In this document: in pieces, positions 25,973 to 34,242 of the stretch
Numbering within the stretch: position 1 is the first letter of the stretch
Layout: each line of letters opens with the position of its first letter
NCBI RefSeq assembly: GCF_006335115.1
Contig: NZ_VDMJ01000017.1
Location: 315-64,314, forward strand
Reading direction: 5' to 3'
DNA: 64,000 nt
Source: Streptomyces sp. NP160
GTDB lineage: Bacteria; Actinomycetota; Actinomycetes; Actinomycetales; Quadrisphaeraceae
Notes under the pieces: model-generated
What the model was told of the DNA's origin: nothing
Database searches by the model: none
The model's input: the letters and a program-made list of their open reading frames with translations, nothing else
Made by a program: the position numbers and the translations under genes

Positions 25973-26868
25973 GCCTCGCTCCTTTCCAGGGCTGCCTGCA
26001 GGTGGTTGCCGACGGTGGTGGCCGCCAGCGCCAGCGCGACCACCACTACGCCGGGGACGACGGTGAGCCACCACGCGTGGGTGACGTACGCGCGGCCGGC
26101 GTCCAGCAGCGCGCCCCACTCCGGTGACGGCGGGGCCACACCCAGCCCCAGGAAGCTCAAGCTGGAGGCCCACACGATCGACTGCCCCACCGAGAGCGCA
26201 GCGATGGCCACCAGCGGACGCAGGGCGTTGGGGAGCACGTGCTGGCGCAGGATCCGGGCCCGGGTGTGGCCCAGTGCGACGGCGGCCTCGACGTACGGGG
26301 CGCTCCGGACGGCGCGGACCTGACCGCGGATGATCCGGGCGTAGCCCGGCGCGGTGCCGATCCCGACCGCCAGCGCCTGCGTCCAGGCGGAAGGACCCAG
26401 CAGCGCCACCAGGAGCAGTGCCAGCAGGAGGCTGGGGAAGGAGAAGAGCACCTCGATGACGCGGTCCACCGCCCCGGCGACCAGACGCGGGCCGAGCGCC
26501 GCCAACACGCCTAGGACCACGGCCAGGACGAGCGACGTCGCAGCAGCGCCCACTCCGATCGCGAGTGCGGGCCGTGCACCCCAGACGACGCGGCTCCACA
26601 GGTCACGCCCGGCGACGTCGGTGCCGAGCAGGTGCTCCCCTCCGGGTGGCTGCAGGCTCGCACCCAGGTCCAGGGCGTAGGGGTCGTGGGTGGCCAGAGC
26701 GGCCGGGGCCACGAGCGCGATGCCGACGACGGTGAGCACCGCGCCAGCTGCCCACAGCCCCCACGGCTGCCGTGCCCACGTACGGGGTCGGCGCGGGAGG
26801 TGTTCAGCGGAGGGCGCGACGGTCGCTGCGCCAGCGCCCCCGGCGCCCCTCAGAGGCGTGGTGGTCAT
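25969..26868 (-). CDS. Peptide/nickel-type ABC transporter permease (DppC-like)
   Basis: A 299-residue permease with six membrane helices. After the first helix it shows the DppC hallmarks HLLGTDVAGRDLWSRVVWGAR and, later, YVEAAVALGHTRARILRQHVLPN (EAA loop) and SFLGLGVAPPSPEWGALL. ATG at 26868 overlaps the DppB-like stop by four bases and its own stop overlaps the ATPase start. Part of the SAM-IV-led importer operon. Confidence 0.94.
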   Translation of the reverse strand: MTTTPLRGAGGAGAATVAPSAEHLPRRPRTWARQPWGLWAAGAVLTVVGIALVAPAALATHDPYALDLGASLQPPGGEHLLGTDVAGRDLWSRVVWGARPALAIGVGAAATSLVLAVVLGVLAALGPRLVAGAVDRVIEVLFSFPSLLLALLLVALLGPSAWTQALAVGIGTAPGYARIIRGQVRAVRSAPYVEAAVALGHTRARILRQHVLPNALRPLVAIAALSVGQSIVWASSLSFLGLGVAPPSPEWGALLDAGRAYVTHAWWLTVVPGVVVVALALAATTVGNHLQAALERSEA

Positions 26869-27893
26869 GACTGCTCCAGGCGGGGGTCGACGAGGGAGTG
26901 CAGGAGGTCGACCAGGAGGTTGGCGACCACGTAGAGCGCAGCGACGAGGACCACGACGCCGGTGACGATGGGCAGGTCCTGGTTGTTGACGGCCGTGACC
27001 AGCACGCTGCCGATGCCGGAGCGGGTGAAGACCGCCTCGACCACCACTGCGCCGGAGATGATCGCGCCCAGCGCCCAGCCCGACAGGGTGATGGCTGGCA
27101 GCAGGGAGTGGCGCAGGACGTGACGCACCCGAACCTGCAGGTCACTGGCCCCACGCGTCCGGGCGGTGAGCACGAACGGCTGCTGCAGCGCGGTCTCGAA
27201 GGCTGAGCGCGTCGACTGGCCCAGGAAACCGGCCAGGGGGACGGCGAGGGTGAGTGCGGGGAGCACCAGCGCCGCCGGCGTCCCGGCGCCTACCACGGGG
27301 AACCACCCCAGCTGCAAGGCGAAGACGACGAGCAGGACGATGCCCAGCCAGTAGTGGGGCGTGCTCGCGGCCGCCACCTCCACGGCGCTGGCCAGCCGCC
27401 CGGCGCGAGGTCGACCGGCGGTCAGCACGACCGTGACCAGCATGATCGCCCAGGCGAGGGCGATCGCGGTCAGCGTCAGCGTCAGGGTGGGCGCGAGCTG
27501 CTCGACGATGATCGCCGCCACAGAGCGGTGCTGCTGGTAGGAGTCGCCGAGGTCGCCGCGCAGCAGACCCGACAGGTAGTGCCAGTACTGCACCAGGACG
27601 GGGTCCTGCAGGCCGTACGCCGCGTTGATGTCGGCGAGCTCCTCGGGGGTCCTGGCGATCGGCTGTCCTGCCCGGATGTTGAGGATGATCGTCGCTCGGT
27701 CGCCAGGAAGGAGCACCTGGGCGAAGAAGGCTGCGGTGGCGGCTCCCCACAGCGCGACGAGGGCCCACACCAGCCGCACTCCGAGGCGGCGCCCGTGTCC
27801 ACCCACCCGACGAGACCAGTGCGGTCTGCCAGTGGTGGTGAAAGCGGGTCCCGGCGCGGTCACGGAGGGGTCAGCGGGTGAAGTGAGCGTCAT
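26865..27893 (-). CDS. Peptide/nickel-type ABC transporter permease (DppB-like)
   Basis: A 342-residue permease with an unusually long polar N-terminal tail before helix 1, then the DppB-type periplasmic region ending LLRGDLGDSYQQHRSVAAIIVEQLAPTLTLT and the EAA-type loop VLTARTRGASDLQVRVRHVLRHSLLPA. ATG at 27893 lies 23 bp inside the end of the binding-protein gene, and its stop overlaps DppC. A start further in would shorten the tail but has no better ribosome site. Confidence 0.93.
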   Translation of the reverse strand: MTLTSPADPSVTAPGPAFTTTGRPHWSRRVGGHGRRLGVRLVWALVALWGAATAAFFAQVLLPGDRATIILNIRAGQPIARTPEELADINAAYGLQDPVLVQYWHYLSGLLRGDLGDSYQQHRSVAAIIVEQLAPTLTLTLTAIALAWAIMLVTVVLTAGRPRAGRLASAVEVAAASTPHYWLGIVLLVVFALQLGWFPVVGAGTPAALVLPALTLAVPLAGFLGQSTRSAFETALQQPFVLTARTRGASDLQVRVRHVLRHSLLPAITLSGWALGAIISGAVVVEAVFTRSGIGSVLVTAVNNQDLPIVTGVVVLVAALYVVANLLVDLLHSLVDPRLEQS

Positions 27894-29520
27894 AGAAGAC
27901 CGGTCCTCCCTGGGCGTTCTCCTGCCAGACGCCCTTCAGGCGCGGGGAGACGGCGAGCGTGCTGATGCGGTCGTAGACCCCGATCGAGAGCGCGTGGTCG
28001 GCGATGTACTCCTGCGCCTGCGCGTACAGCGCGTTCTGCGCTGCGACATCTGAGGTGGAGTTCGCGCGCGTGATCAGGTCCGCCAGGACGGGGTCGTCGT
28101 AGAAGGCGGAGTTGTTGTGGTTCGGTGCGTCCGCGGTGGTGGGACGCCAGTTGATCCACAGGATCCCCGCCGTGACCGACGTCCAGTAGCCCGCGGACAG
28201 GTCGCGCTCCTCGGCCGTGCTGTACAGGCCCGACCAGAAGCCGCTGGGAGGGACCGGGATCAGCTGGACGTCGAACCCGGCGGCGCGGGCCTGCTCGGCG
28301 ACGCCCTGCAGGATCGTCGCCCCGTCCGCGGCGATGATCGTGCCGGTGGCGTAGGGGAAGCGGACGGTGAGGCGCTGACCGTCCTTCGTGCGCACGCCGT
28401 CGGGGTCGGTCCCCGTCCAACCGGCCTGCTGGAGCAGCTCCTCGGCCTTCGGCAGGTCGAAGGAGTAAGCGTCAGCTACCTCCTGGCTGTAGCCGGGTGT
28501 GGTCTGGCTGACCCCGCCGTTGCCCTCGTAGGGGATCAAGCCGCGACCAATCGTGTCCACGAGCGACTTGCGGTCGAGGCTGTAGGCGAACGCCTTGCGG
28601 ACGCGCTCGTCGGTGAAGGGGCCCGTCGTGGTCGTGAAGGAGATCTGCTGCGGTCGGCCGGGAGTGACGTACTTCAGCTGCTGGTAGCCGCCCTCGCCGA
28701 GCCCCTTCCAGTCGATCGCAGGGACGTCGTAGATGGCGTCGACCTCGCCGGCCTGGAGCGAGGAGACCCGGGTGGTCCCATCAGGGACGAAGCGCCACTC
28801 GAGCGTCTTCACGTACGCGGGGCCGGTGTGCTGGGCGTTGGCGGGAGGAGACGTGTACTCCTCGTTGCGGGTGAGCACGATCTCCTGGCCGCGGGTCCAG
28901 TGGTCGACGACGAAGGCGCCGGTGCCGATGGGAGCGGCGCAGTTCTCCTCTGCGGTGCGCTCGGTCAGCGCCTTCTGCGACTGGATGCCGAAGTAGCCCT
29001 GCGTCAGGGTCTCGGCGAGCCGCGGATAGGGCCGGGAGAGGTGGATCCGCAGGGTCTGGGAGTCCACGGCCTCGGCGGAGTCGTAGTAGCCCGCCAGCCA
29101 CACGGCTGCGGTGCTGTTGCCGCCCTGGACCCAGTAGTCGAAGTTGTACGCCACCGCCTGCGCGGTCAACGGCGAACCGTCGGTGAAGGACACCCCGTCC
29201 TTGAGGTGGAAGGTCCAGGTCAGGCCGTCAGCGGAGGACTCCCAGGAGTCGGCGAGCCAGGGCACGACGCGGTGGTCCGCGTCGAGGGAGACCAGGGCGT
29301 CGAGCACCTGGGTGGACAGGTACGCCTGCTCGATCCAACCGCCGAAGACGCAGGGCGGCTCCTGCTGGTGCGCGTAGACGATGTGGTCGTCCGACCCCGA
29401 GGCTCCGCCAGCTGTAGAGGGAGTGGCGCCGCCGGCGTTGCTGCCGCCGCAGGCGGTGAGGGCGACCAGGGCGGCTGACAGGACGGGAAGGGCAGAGGCT
29501 CTTCGCCAGGTGAGGAACAC
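27871..29520 (-). CDS. ABC transporter substrate-binding lipoprotein, family 5 (peptide/opine/nickel type)
   Basis: A 549-residue SBP_bac_5 lipoprotein. The signal is short with lipobox LTAC (cysteine at 24). VLDALVSLDADHRVVPWLADSWE, WTFHLKDGVSFTDGSPLTA, RVRKAFAYSLDRKSLV and FDLPKAEELLQQAGW are family signatures. Family members bind peptides, glutathione, nickel chelates or opines. As the first gene behind a SAM-IV riboswitch and with a monooxygenase at the operon end, an organosulfur ligand is likely here; this is inference. GTG start at 29520. Confidence 0.93.
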   Translation of the reverse strand: MFLTWRRASALPVLSAALVALTACGGSNAGGATPSTAGGASGSDDHIVYAHQQEPPCVFGGWIEQAYLSTQVLDALVSLDADHRVVPWLADSWESSADGLTWTFHLKDGVSFTDGSPLTAQAVAYNFDYWVQGGNSTAAVWLAGYYDSAEAVDSQTLRIHLSRPYPRLAETLTQGYFGIQSQKALTERTAEENCAAPIGTGAFVVDHWTRGQEIVLTRNEEYTSPPANAQHTGPAYVKTLEWRFVPDGTTRVSSLQAGEVDAIYDVPAIDWKGLGEGGYQQLKYVTPGRPQQISFTTTTGPFTDERVRKAFAYSLDRKSLVDTIGRGLIPYEGNGGVSQTTPGYSQEVADAYSFDLPKAEELLQQAGWTGTDPDGVRTKDGQRLTVRFPYATGTIIAADGATILQGVAEQARAAGFDVQLIPVPPSGFWSGLYSTAEERDLSAGYWTSVTAGILWINWRPTTADAPNHNNSAFYDDPVLADLITRANSTSDVAAQNALYAQAQEYIADHALSIGVYDRISTLAVSPRLKGVWQENAQGGPVFYDAHFTR

Positions 29521-29874
29521 GGGGGACTCCTGGTGTCATCGCACAGAGCAGTGCGGCGTCGTGGGGGCAGGGCGCATCGCTCCCGCGCCCCACTGAGACC
29601 CGTGGGGTGGGAGGACGTGCGGAGTGTTCAGCGGCGGAGCGGCCGTCGACAGCAGGACGCCGCCCCGCCCGCCCCGCCGTGATGGCGTCGGGGCGGAGGG
29701 GGCGGCGTCATCGCCGGGGTGTAGCTCCTGCTGGTGGCGGGGGGTGTCAGGCCGCGCGACAGACGGCGCTAGCGGTGCGGCGCAGGTCGACGTGGCGCCG
29801 CCGCGATGCGGTCAGGGTCTGGCAGTGGCTCACCGGCGACAGGTGCACGTCGGCCCTTCACGTCTGGGCTCCGG
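29521..29874 (-). other. Long 5' leader of the importer operon
   Basis: About 350 nt of transcribed leader separates the SAM-IV aptamer from the binding-protein start. A GGCTC/GAGCC hairpin with loop TCCG directly follows the aptamer (29867-29880) and could act as its expression platform. I see no ORF with credible start signals in the rest. Confidence 0.45.
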
Positions 29875-29985
29875 AGAGCCGCGCTTGCTGAACCGTTCGT
29901 CCAGCCGGGTCGTCACCTGGGGCACCCCACCGCGGAGGAGGGTTGCCGTGCAGCGAGCCAGGGCTTTCCGCTGCAACTCTTGACC
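29875..29985 (-). ncRNA. SAM-IV riboswitch controlling the peptide-type importer/monooxygenase operon
   Basis: On the minus strand: GGTCAAGAGTTGCAGC, with P2 TGCAGC/GCTGCA (a second compensatory variant), AAGCCCTGGCTC, ACGGCAACCCTCC, GTGGGGTG and GGTGACGACC. The 3' arm GCAAGCGCGGCTC closely follows the SAM-IV consensus. The next gene downstream on this strand is the binding protein at 29520. Confidence 0.92.
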
Positions 29986-29992
29986 TGAGAAG

Positions 29993-30022
29993 AACCTAGG
30001 AGGCACCGGCGAAGCGCGTCAA
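29993..30022 (-). promoter_or_regulatory. Promoter of the SAM-IV/importer operon
   Basis: TTGACG (30022-30017) and TAGGTT (29998-29993) on the minus strand are spaced by 18 bp, about 8 bp before the aptamer. The -35 hexamer and spacing match the metQNI promoter. Confidence 0.78.
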
Positions 30023-30035
30023 CCCCCGTGGCGCG

Positions 30036-30416
30036 TCAGTTGCCCGAGGCGTCGATGGGACTCTTCGCGCTCAGCTGACGGCGGTAGACCGCGGCGGGGT
30101 GGTCCTCCCGCACGCGGGTCTGGCCCGGGCCGTACAGCTTCTCGCGCGCGGTGGTGCTTTCGTCGTAGTCGTTCCAGTACCGACCCCGGCGCTGCAGCTC
30201 GGGGACCACGAGCTCGATGAAGTCCACGAAGGTGCCTGGGGTGGTGGCGACTGGCAGCCGCAGGGGCGGTGCGTCAGTGGTGTCCGACGGGCAGCCCCGT
30301 TCGTGCGGGTGGCCGGCTCGGAAGCGGACTGCCCGAGGATCGTCGGCCGGCGCCGCGTCGGTGCCGGTTGGAAGATCTGCATCGCCGACACCCCACTGCG
30401 GCACGAGCTGCTGCAC
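30036..30416 (-). pseudogene. Remnant of an LLM/NtaA-type monooxygenase (C-terminus only)
   Basis: The last 70 or so codons encode FVDFIELVVPELQRRGRYWND, a tail region diagnostic of NtaA/SnaA-type monooxygenases, then a DHPAAVYRR ending as in the two intact paralogues. Upstream the frame loses family similarity (from about 30260) and an in-frame stop appears near 30460. The TIM-barrel body is gone. It lies directly before the SAM-IV promoter, so it is a decayed former member of the sulfur island. Confidence 0.75.
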
Positions 30417-30817
30417 CAGCAGCTGAATGCGGAAGGGCTTCTGCCCGACAAGTATCCGTCAGCGGGTACCGCGGCGACGTGACGAGCCTGCCCAGATGGC
30501 GCCGATCCCACGTGGGGGTCGTGCGCCATGCACTCAGCCGGTCGCGTCCGTGCGCGGGTCGCCGCACGACGACTGCGGCCTCGGTGTTCAGGAACCACGG
30601 CGAGGAGCAGCGGCTGGCCGGTGGTGACGGCTCACTGCTCCTGGCGAGGCGTCGGGACCGTCAAGGCGACGCTTGTCCCCGCGGCCTGCGCCACGAACGG
30701 CCTCTTCGGATGACGACCGCTCGCGGGTGACCTGCCTCGCAGACCGCTGTTCAGCTTCTCAGCGGTGCCGGTGATGACCACGCTCCCACAAGGAGCGCCC
30801 ACGGCGTCGCAGCGGGC
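30417..30817. other. Degenerate intergenic region
   Basis: Some 400 bp without a supportable gene. A short minus-strand frame ending near 30640 (PKRPFVAQAAG...) could be the tail of a lost gene but has no start. Base composition is slightly lower in GC than the neighbours, in keeping with decayed DNA. Confidence 0.45.
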
Positions 30818-31354
30818 TCAGCGGGCCTTCTCCCAGTCAGCGATGAAGTCGTCCACGATCCTGGACCTGCGGGCCGCCTCGGAGACGTCCTCGCCGACGA
30901 TCTTGCTGGCCAGGTCGACCGAGAGGGCGCCCAGCTCAAGGTGGAGGGTCTCCCTGGCAGCAGCTCGCTGGGCGGCGATCCGGTCCGAGGAGTCCTGGAT
31001 GATGCGGTCTGCGTCGGCAGCTGCGTCCTCTCGTGCCTCCGCGATCATCTTGGCGCCCTCAGTGCGGGCCTCCTCACGGATGCGCGCTGCCTCCTCGCGC
31101 GCAGATGCAAGCTGGTCTCGGTACTCCTCGAGAGCTGCTCGTGCCTCTGCCTGGACCCGCTCGGCCTTCTCCATGCCTCCCTCGGTGGCTGCCTGTCGCT
31201 GCGCGAGCATCGCCTCGAGGCGAGGCGCCACGATCTTGTGAGAGACGATCAGGAGGACGGCGAAGCAGATCAAGCCGGTGATGAACTCGGCCGGGTGAGG
31301 GATGATCACGCTCGTCTCGGCGGCCCAGTCGAAGGCGGTGATCACGGGACTCAT
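30818..31354 (-). CDS. Orphan F0F1 ATP synthase subunit b paralogue
   Basis: A 178-residue AtpF-like protein: one N-terminal membrane helix (about 26-42, PAEFITGLICFAVLLIV), then a long charged coiled coil (45-150) and a conserved C-terminal DLASKIVGEDV segment. Subunit b is the stator stalk tethering F1 to F0. No other ATP synthase gene is nearby, which is unusual because atpF normally sits in atpBEFHAGDC. Its ATG overlaps (ATGA) a 39-codon leaderless ORF. It may be a second copy or a displaced gene; function in the enzyme is uncertain. Confidence 0.9.
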   Translation of the reverse strand: MSPVITAFDWAAETSVIIPHPAEFITGLICFAVLLIVSHKIVAPRLEAMLAQRQAATEGGMEKAERVQAEARAALEEYRDQLASAREEAARIREEARTEGAKMIAEAREDAAADADRIIQDSSDRIAAQRAAARETLHLELGALSVDLASKIVGEDVSEAARRSRIVDDFIADWEKAR

Positions 31355-31470
31355 CGCGTCACCGCCACGGGCTCAGCACCGACGCTCGTCGCGCAGGCGG
31401 CGCTCAGGCCGGCGTCTGCGGAGGAGACCGGCGTCGTGCCAGCACGGCCAGGGTGTTCCAGCGCGCTCAT
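31351..31470 (-). CDS. Predicted 39-residue leaderless peptide coupled to the orphan atpF
   Basis: ATG at 31470 opens a 39-codon frame ending in TGA that overlaps the atpF-like ATG by four bases. A TATCAT -10 box sits exactly seven bases before the ATG, so translation would be leaderless. The peptide (MSALEHPGRAGTT... ending AVTR) has no membrane segment and does not resemble subunit c. It may serve only to load ribosomes for the downstream gene. Existence rests on signals, not homology. Confidence 0.5.
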   Translation of the reverse strand: MSALEHPGRAGTTPVSSADAGLSAACATSVGAEPVAVTR

Positions 31471-31477
31471 GGCGCGC

Positions 31478-31483
31478 ATGATA
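31478..31483 (-). promoter_or_regulatory. Leaderless -10 box for the 39-residue ORF / orphan atpF
   Basis: TATCAT on the minus strand is followed by GCGCGCC and the ATG at 31470. No clear -35 element is visible. Confidence 0.6.
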
Positions 31484-31611
31484 TGAGGTGATCGTCGCGC
31501 GCCGGGCGATCAGGAGCCACTGCTCGGTCGGGCGGTGCTCTCGGGGGCCCTGACGTCGTGGCTCAGCATCCGAGCGCAGTGACTCTGGCCCGCTGACTCG
31601 GTGATGGCCTG

Positions 31612-32148
31612 CTAGGGCCGAACGCCAGAGTGCAACCGGCGCGGCCTGTCACTGCACCCCCATCTCCACGTTAGACGCGCAGGCCTGAGCGCGAGGTATC
31701 GCCTCGCGACCCCCTGCGGGACGCCTTCAGCGACTGCGCCGTGTCGGGCAGGAGCGGTGGTGTTCGTCACGCTTGGGCACCGTGCCGGCGGCTGGGGGAC
31801 CCGCACGACTGCGATCCCGGGCTGGTACCCGGGCACCGCGTGGATGGTGGAGGCGGGTAAGCCGGTGCGGGAGGCGATCGCCAGCGGTGACAGGCGCTGC
31901 TTCCAGCGCAGGTGCACCACCTTCTTCACCGCGTGCTGAGGGGTGCGATGTGGGCAGCGGTGGGGCCGGCTGGAGCGGTCGGCCATGCCGTCTTCGCCCA
32001 TGGCGGCATACCGCTGAGCCCAGCGCTTGGCGGTGGGCCAGGCGACGTGGAAGTGCTCCGCGGCGCGGGCGATCGGCCAGCCGTCGTCGATGACCAGGCG
32101 GGCCAGCTGCAGGCGGGCCTTTGGGGTCAGGGCGGCGTTAGCGTGGGT
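31612..32148 (-). mobile_element. Truncated IS481-family transposase
   Basis: From GTG 32148 the frame encodes the N-terminal helix-turn-helix region of IS481-type transposases (NAALTPKARLQLARLVIDDG, WPTAKRWAQRYAAMG, DRSSRPHR, VVHLRWKQRLSPLAIASRTGL up to STIHAV near 31840). After that the sequence diverges and the entire DDE catalytic domain (DVKK/LG...) is absent, so the element cannot move itself. The remaining frame to 31612 is Arg/Pro-rich and probably non-coding. No confident terminal repeats were found. Confidence 0.85.
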
Positions 32149-32281
32149 CACGAGGACCTCCTGGTGAGTGTGGTGCGGAACCTTCAGCAGTCCCACTCCA
32201 CACCCGGGAGGTCCTCGTTGTGTCAGCTGGGGTCAGCTCTCACCGCGGCAGGGGCTCGACCAACGTGTCTGGGCAGTACAG

Positions 32282-33154
32282 CTAGGCCTGGGGAGCGACG
32301 GGTGACGGGTGAGCAGGTGCGGCCCAGCTCGCGAGGGTGCGGAGCGCCTGCTCGGCCTGGCTGCCCGGGGCGCTGGAGTAGATGAAGAGGGTCTGGTCCG
32401 GGTCTCCGGGGAGCGTGAGGGTCTCGTAGTCCAGGGCGAGGTCGCCCACGATCCGGTGCCGGAAGCGCTTGGTGCCGGAGGTGCGCTGGTGGACGCGGTG
32501 CTCGGCCCACCAGGTGCGGAACTCGGGACTGCGGTGGCCCAGGTCGGTGACGAGCTCCTGCGCTGCACGGTCGTGGGGGTCGCGGCCCACGTCGAGCCGG
32601 AGGTTCTCCACCACGGCGCGCGCCTGGACGTCCCAGTCGAGCAGGAGGTCTCGGGCGTCATCGCCCAGCAGGACCCAGCGGGCGTAGTTCCGCTCACGGG
32701 CCGGCAGCGCCTCCCAGTCCACCAGCAGGGCGCGGGCCAAGCGGTTGGCCGCGAGCACGTCGGTCCGGCGGCCCAGGACCATCGCCGGGTGGTCTGCGAG
32801 GGACTCCAGGAGGCGGTGCAGACCTGGACGTGCTCGTTGGACCGCTGGGGCCCGGGTGGGGCGCGTCGTGGTCCCGGCGCCGATGAGGTCCCCGAGGTGG
32901 GCGCGTCCAGCAGCGCTGAGCTCGAGGGCTCCGGCCAGGGCGTCGACGACTCCCGGTGACGGAGTGATCCGTCGGCCCTGCTCCAGGCGGGTGTAGTAGT
33001 CGGTGGAGACCCCTGCCAGCCGAGCGACCTCTTCGCGCCGAAGGCCCGGCACGCGTCGGACGCGGTCATCACCGGGCAGACCGGCGCGCGTGGGGTCGAC
33101 ACCAGCACGCGCCCGGCGCAGGAAGTCCGCCAGCTCGCGGTTGACCCCGTCCAC
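32282..33154 (-). CDS. XRE-family transcriptional regulator with MmyB-like ligand-binding domain
   Basis: A 290-residue regulator: N-terminal helix-turn-helix (about residues 10-80; VPGLRREEVARLAGVSTDYYTRLEQGR) and a C-terminal MmyB-like PAS-type domain (about 100-275, including HPAMVLGRRTDVLAANRLARALL and GTKRFRHRIVGDLALDYETL). MmyB-type proteins usually control a neighbouring dehydrogenase. The divergent SDR at 33324 is therefore the likely target. GTG start at 33154, at the conserved beginning of the family. Confidence 0.92.
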   Translation of the reverse strand: MDGVNRELADFLRRARAGVDPTRAGLPGDDRVRRVPGLRREEVARLAGVSTDYYTRLEQGRRITPSPGVVDALAGALELSAAGRAHLGDLIGAGTTTRPTRAPAVQRARPGLHRLLESLADHPAMVLGRRTDVLAANRLARALLVDWEALPARERNYARWVLLGDDARDLLLDWDVQARAVVENLRLDVGRDPHDRAAQELVTDLGHRSPEFRTWWAEHRVHQRTSGTKRFRHRIVGDLALDYETLTLPGDPDQTLFIYSSAPGSQAEQALRTLASWAAPAHPSPVAPQA

Positions 33155-33323
33155 CCTCGGATGCTCGCACGCCGACAGGCGAGGCGGCGTGGGTCGCTGA
33201 GTCCTAGGTCGGCCGTGACCAGCCCTCGCCGGGCGAGGAGAGGACCGCTGGAGCCGCGGGGACGGCTCCAGGCTGGAAGGGCGCCGAGCAGCGCGCGCCG
33301 ACGACGCTCCGGAGGAGTCCAGC

Positions 33324-34172
33324 ATGACCACCACCCCCTCGACCTGGTTCGTCACCGGGACCTCCCGCGGGCTGGGCCTGCAGCTGGTCCGCCAGCTGCT
33401 CGACCGCGGAGAGCACGTCGCCGCGACGACCCGCTCCGCCCAGCGCCTCCTGGACGGTCTGGAGGGCGCGGACACCACCCGGCTCCTGCCCCTGGAGGTC
33501 GACCTGGCCGACGAGCAGGCGGTCAGGGCCGCCGTCGGCAGGACGGTCGACCGCTTCGGTGGCCTTGACGTCGTCGTCAACAACGCCGGCTACGGCCACC
33601 TCGCCGCGGTGGAGGAGGTCTCCGACCGCGAGGCGCGGGACATGTTCGACGTGCAGGTCTTCGGCGTCTGGAACGTCCTGCGCGCCGCGCTGCCGCTCAT
33701 GCGCGAGGCGGGAGGCGGCCACGTCGTCAACGTCTCCTCGGTCCTCGGGCTCACCGCCTTCCCCGGGTGGGGGCTGTACTGCGCTGCCAAGCACGCGCTG
33801 GAGGGTCTCACCGAGTCCCTCGCGGCCGAGGTGAGCGACATGGGCATCCGCGTGCACCTCATCGAGCCCGGCTACATGCGCACCGACTTCCTCACCCCCG
33901 CGTCGTTGGCGCTGCCGGAGCAGACCGTTCCCGGCTACGAGCCGGTCCGGGAGATGACCGCTGCACACCAGGCCATGCCCGGCACGCAGCTCGGCGACCC
34001 CACCCGTGCGGCCGAGGCCGTCATCGCGGTCGTGGAGTCGTCGGCCGCCCCGCTGCACCAGGTCCTGGGCTCCGACTCCCGGGAGCTGGTGACGGCACGC
34101 CTGGCAGCTCTCAAGGCCGACGTCGACGCCGGCGCCCCGCTGACCCCCACCACCGACATCGTCAGCGTCTGA
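33324..34172 (+). CDS. Short-chain dehydrogenase/reductase
   Basis: A 282-residue classical SDR. NAD(P) loop TGTSRGLG (residues 11-18), NNAG (about 89-92), catalytic serine in VNVSS and the YCAAK (Y-x3-K) motif are all intact. The substrate is unknown. It is divergent from the XRE-MmyB regulator with about 170 bp between, a very common arrangement in which the regulator represses the SDR. ATG at 33324 has a GGAGGAG site. Confidence 0.93.
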   Translation: MTTTPSTWFVTGTSRGLGLQLVRQLLDRGEHVAATTRSAQRLLDGLEGADTTRLLPLEVDLADEQAVRAAVGRTVDRFGGLDVVVNNAGYGHLAAVEEVSDREARDMFDVQVFGVWNVLRAALPLMREAGGGHVVNVSSVLGLTAFPGWGLYCAAKHALEGLTESLAAEVSDMGIRVHLIEPGYMRTDFLTPASLALPEQTVPGYEPVREMTAAHQAMPGTQLGDPTRAAEAVIAVVESSAAPLHQVLGSDSRELVTARLAALKADVDAGAPLTPTTDIVSV

Positions 34173-34242
34173 GCGGTTCGGGCCCGACCCCGTCCGCGGG
34201 CCCGTCCCGGGGCTGTCCGCCGGAGCGGCTCGCGCAGGGTCC

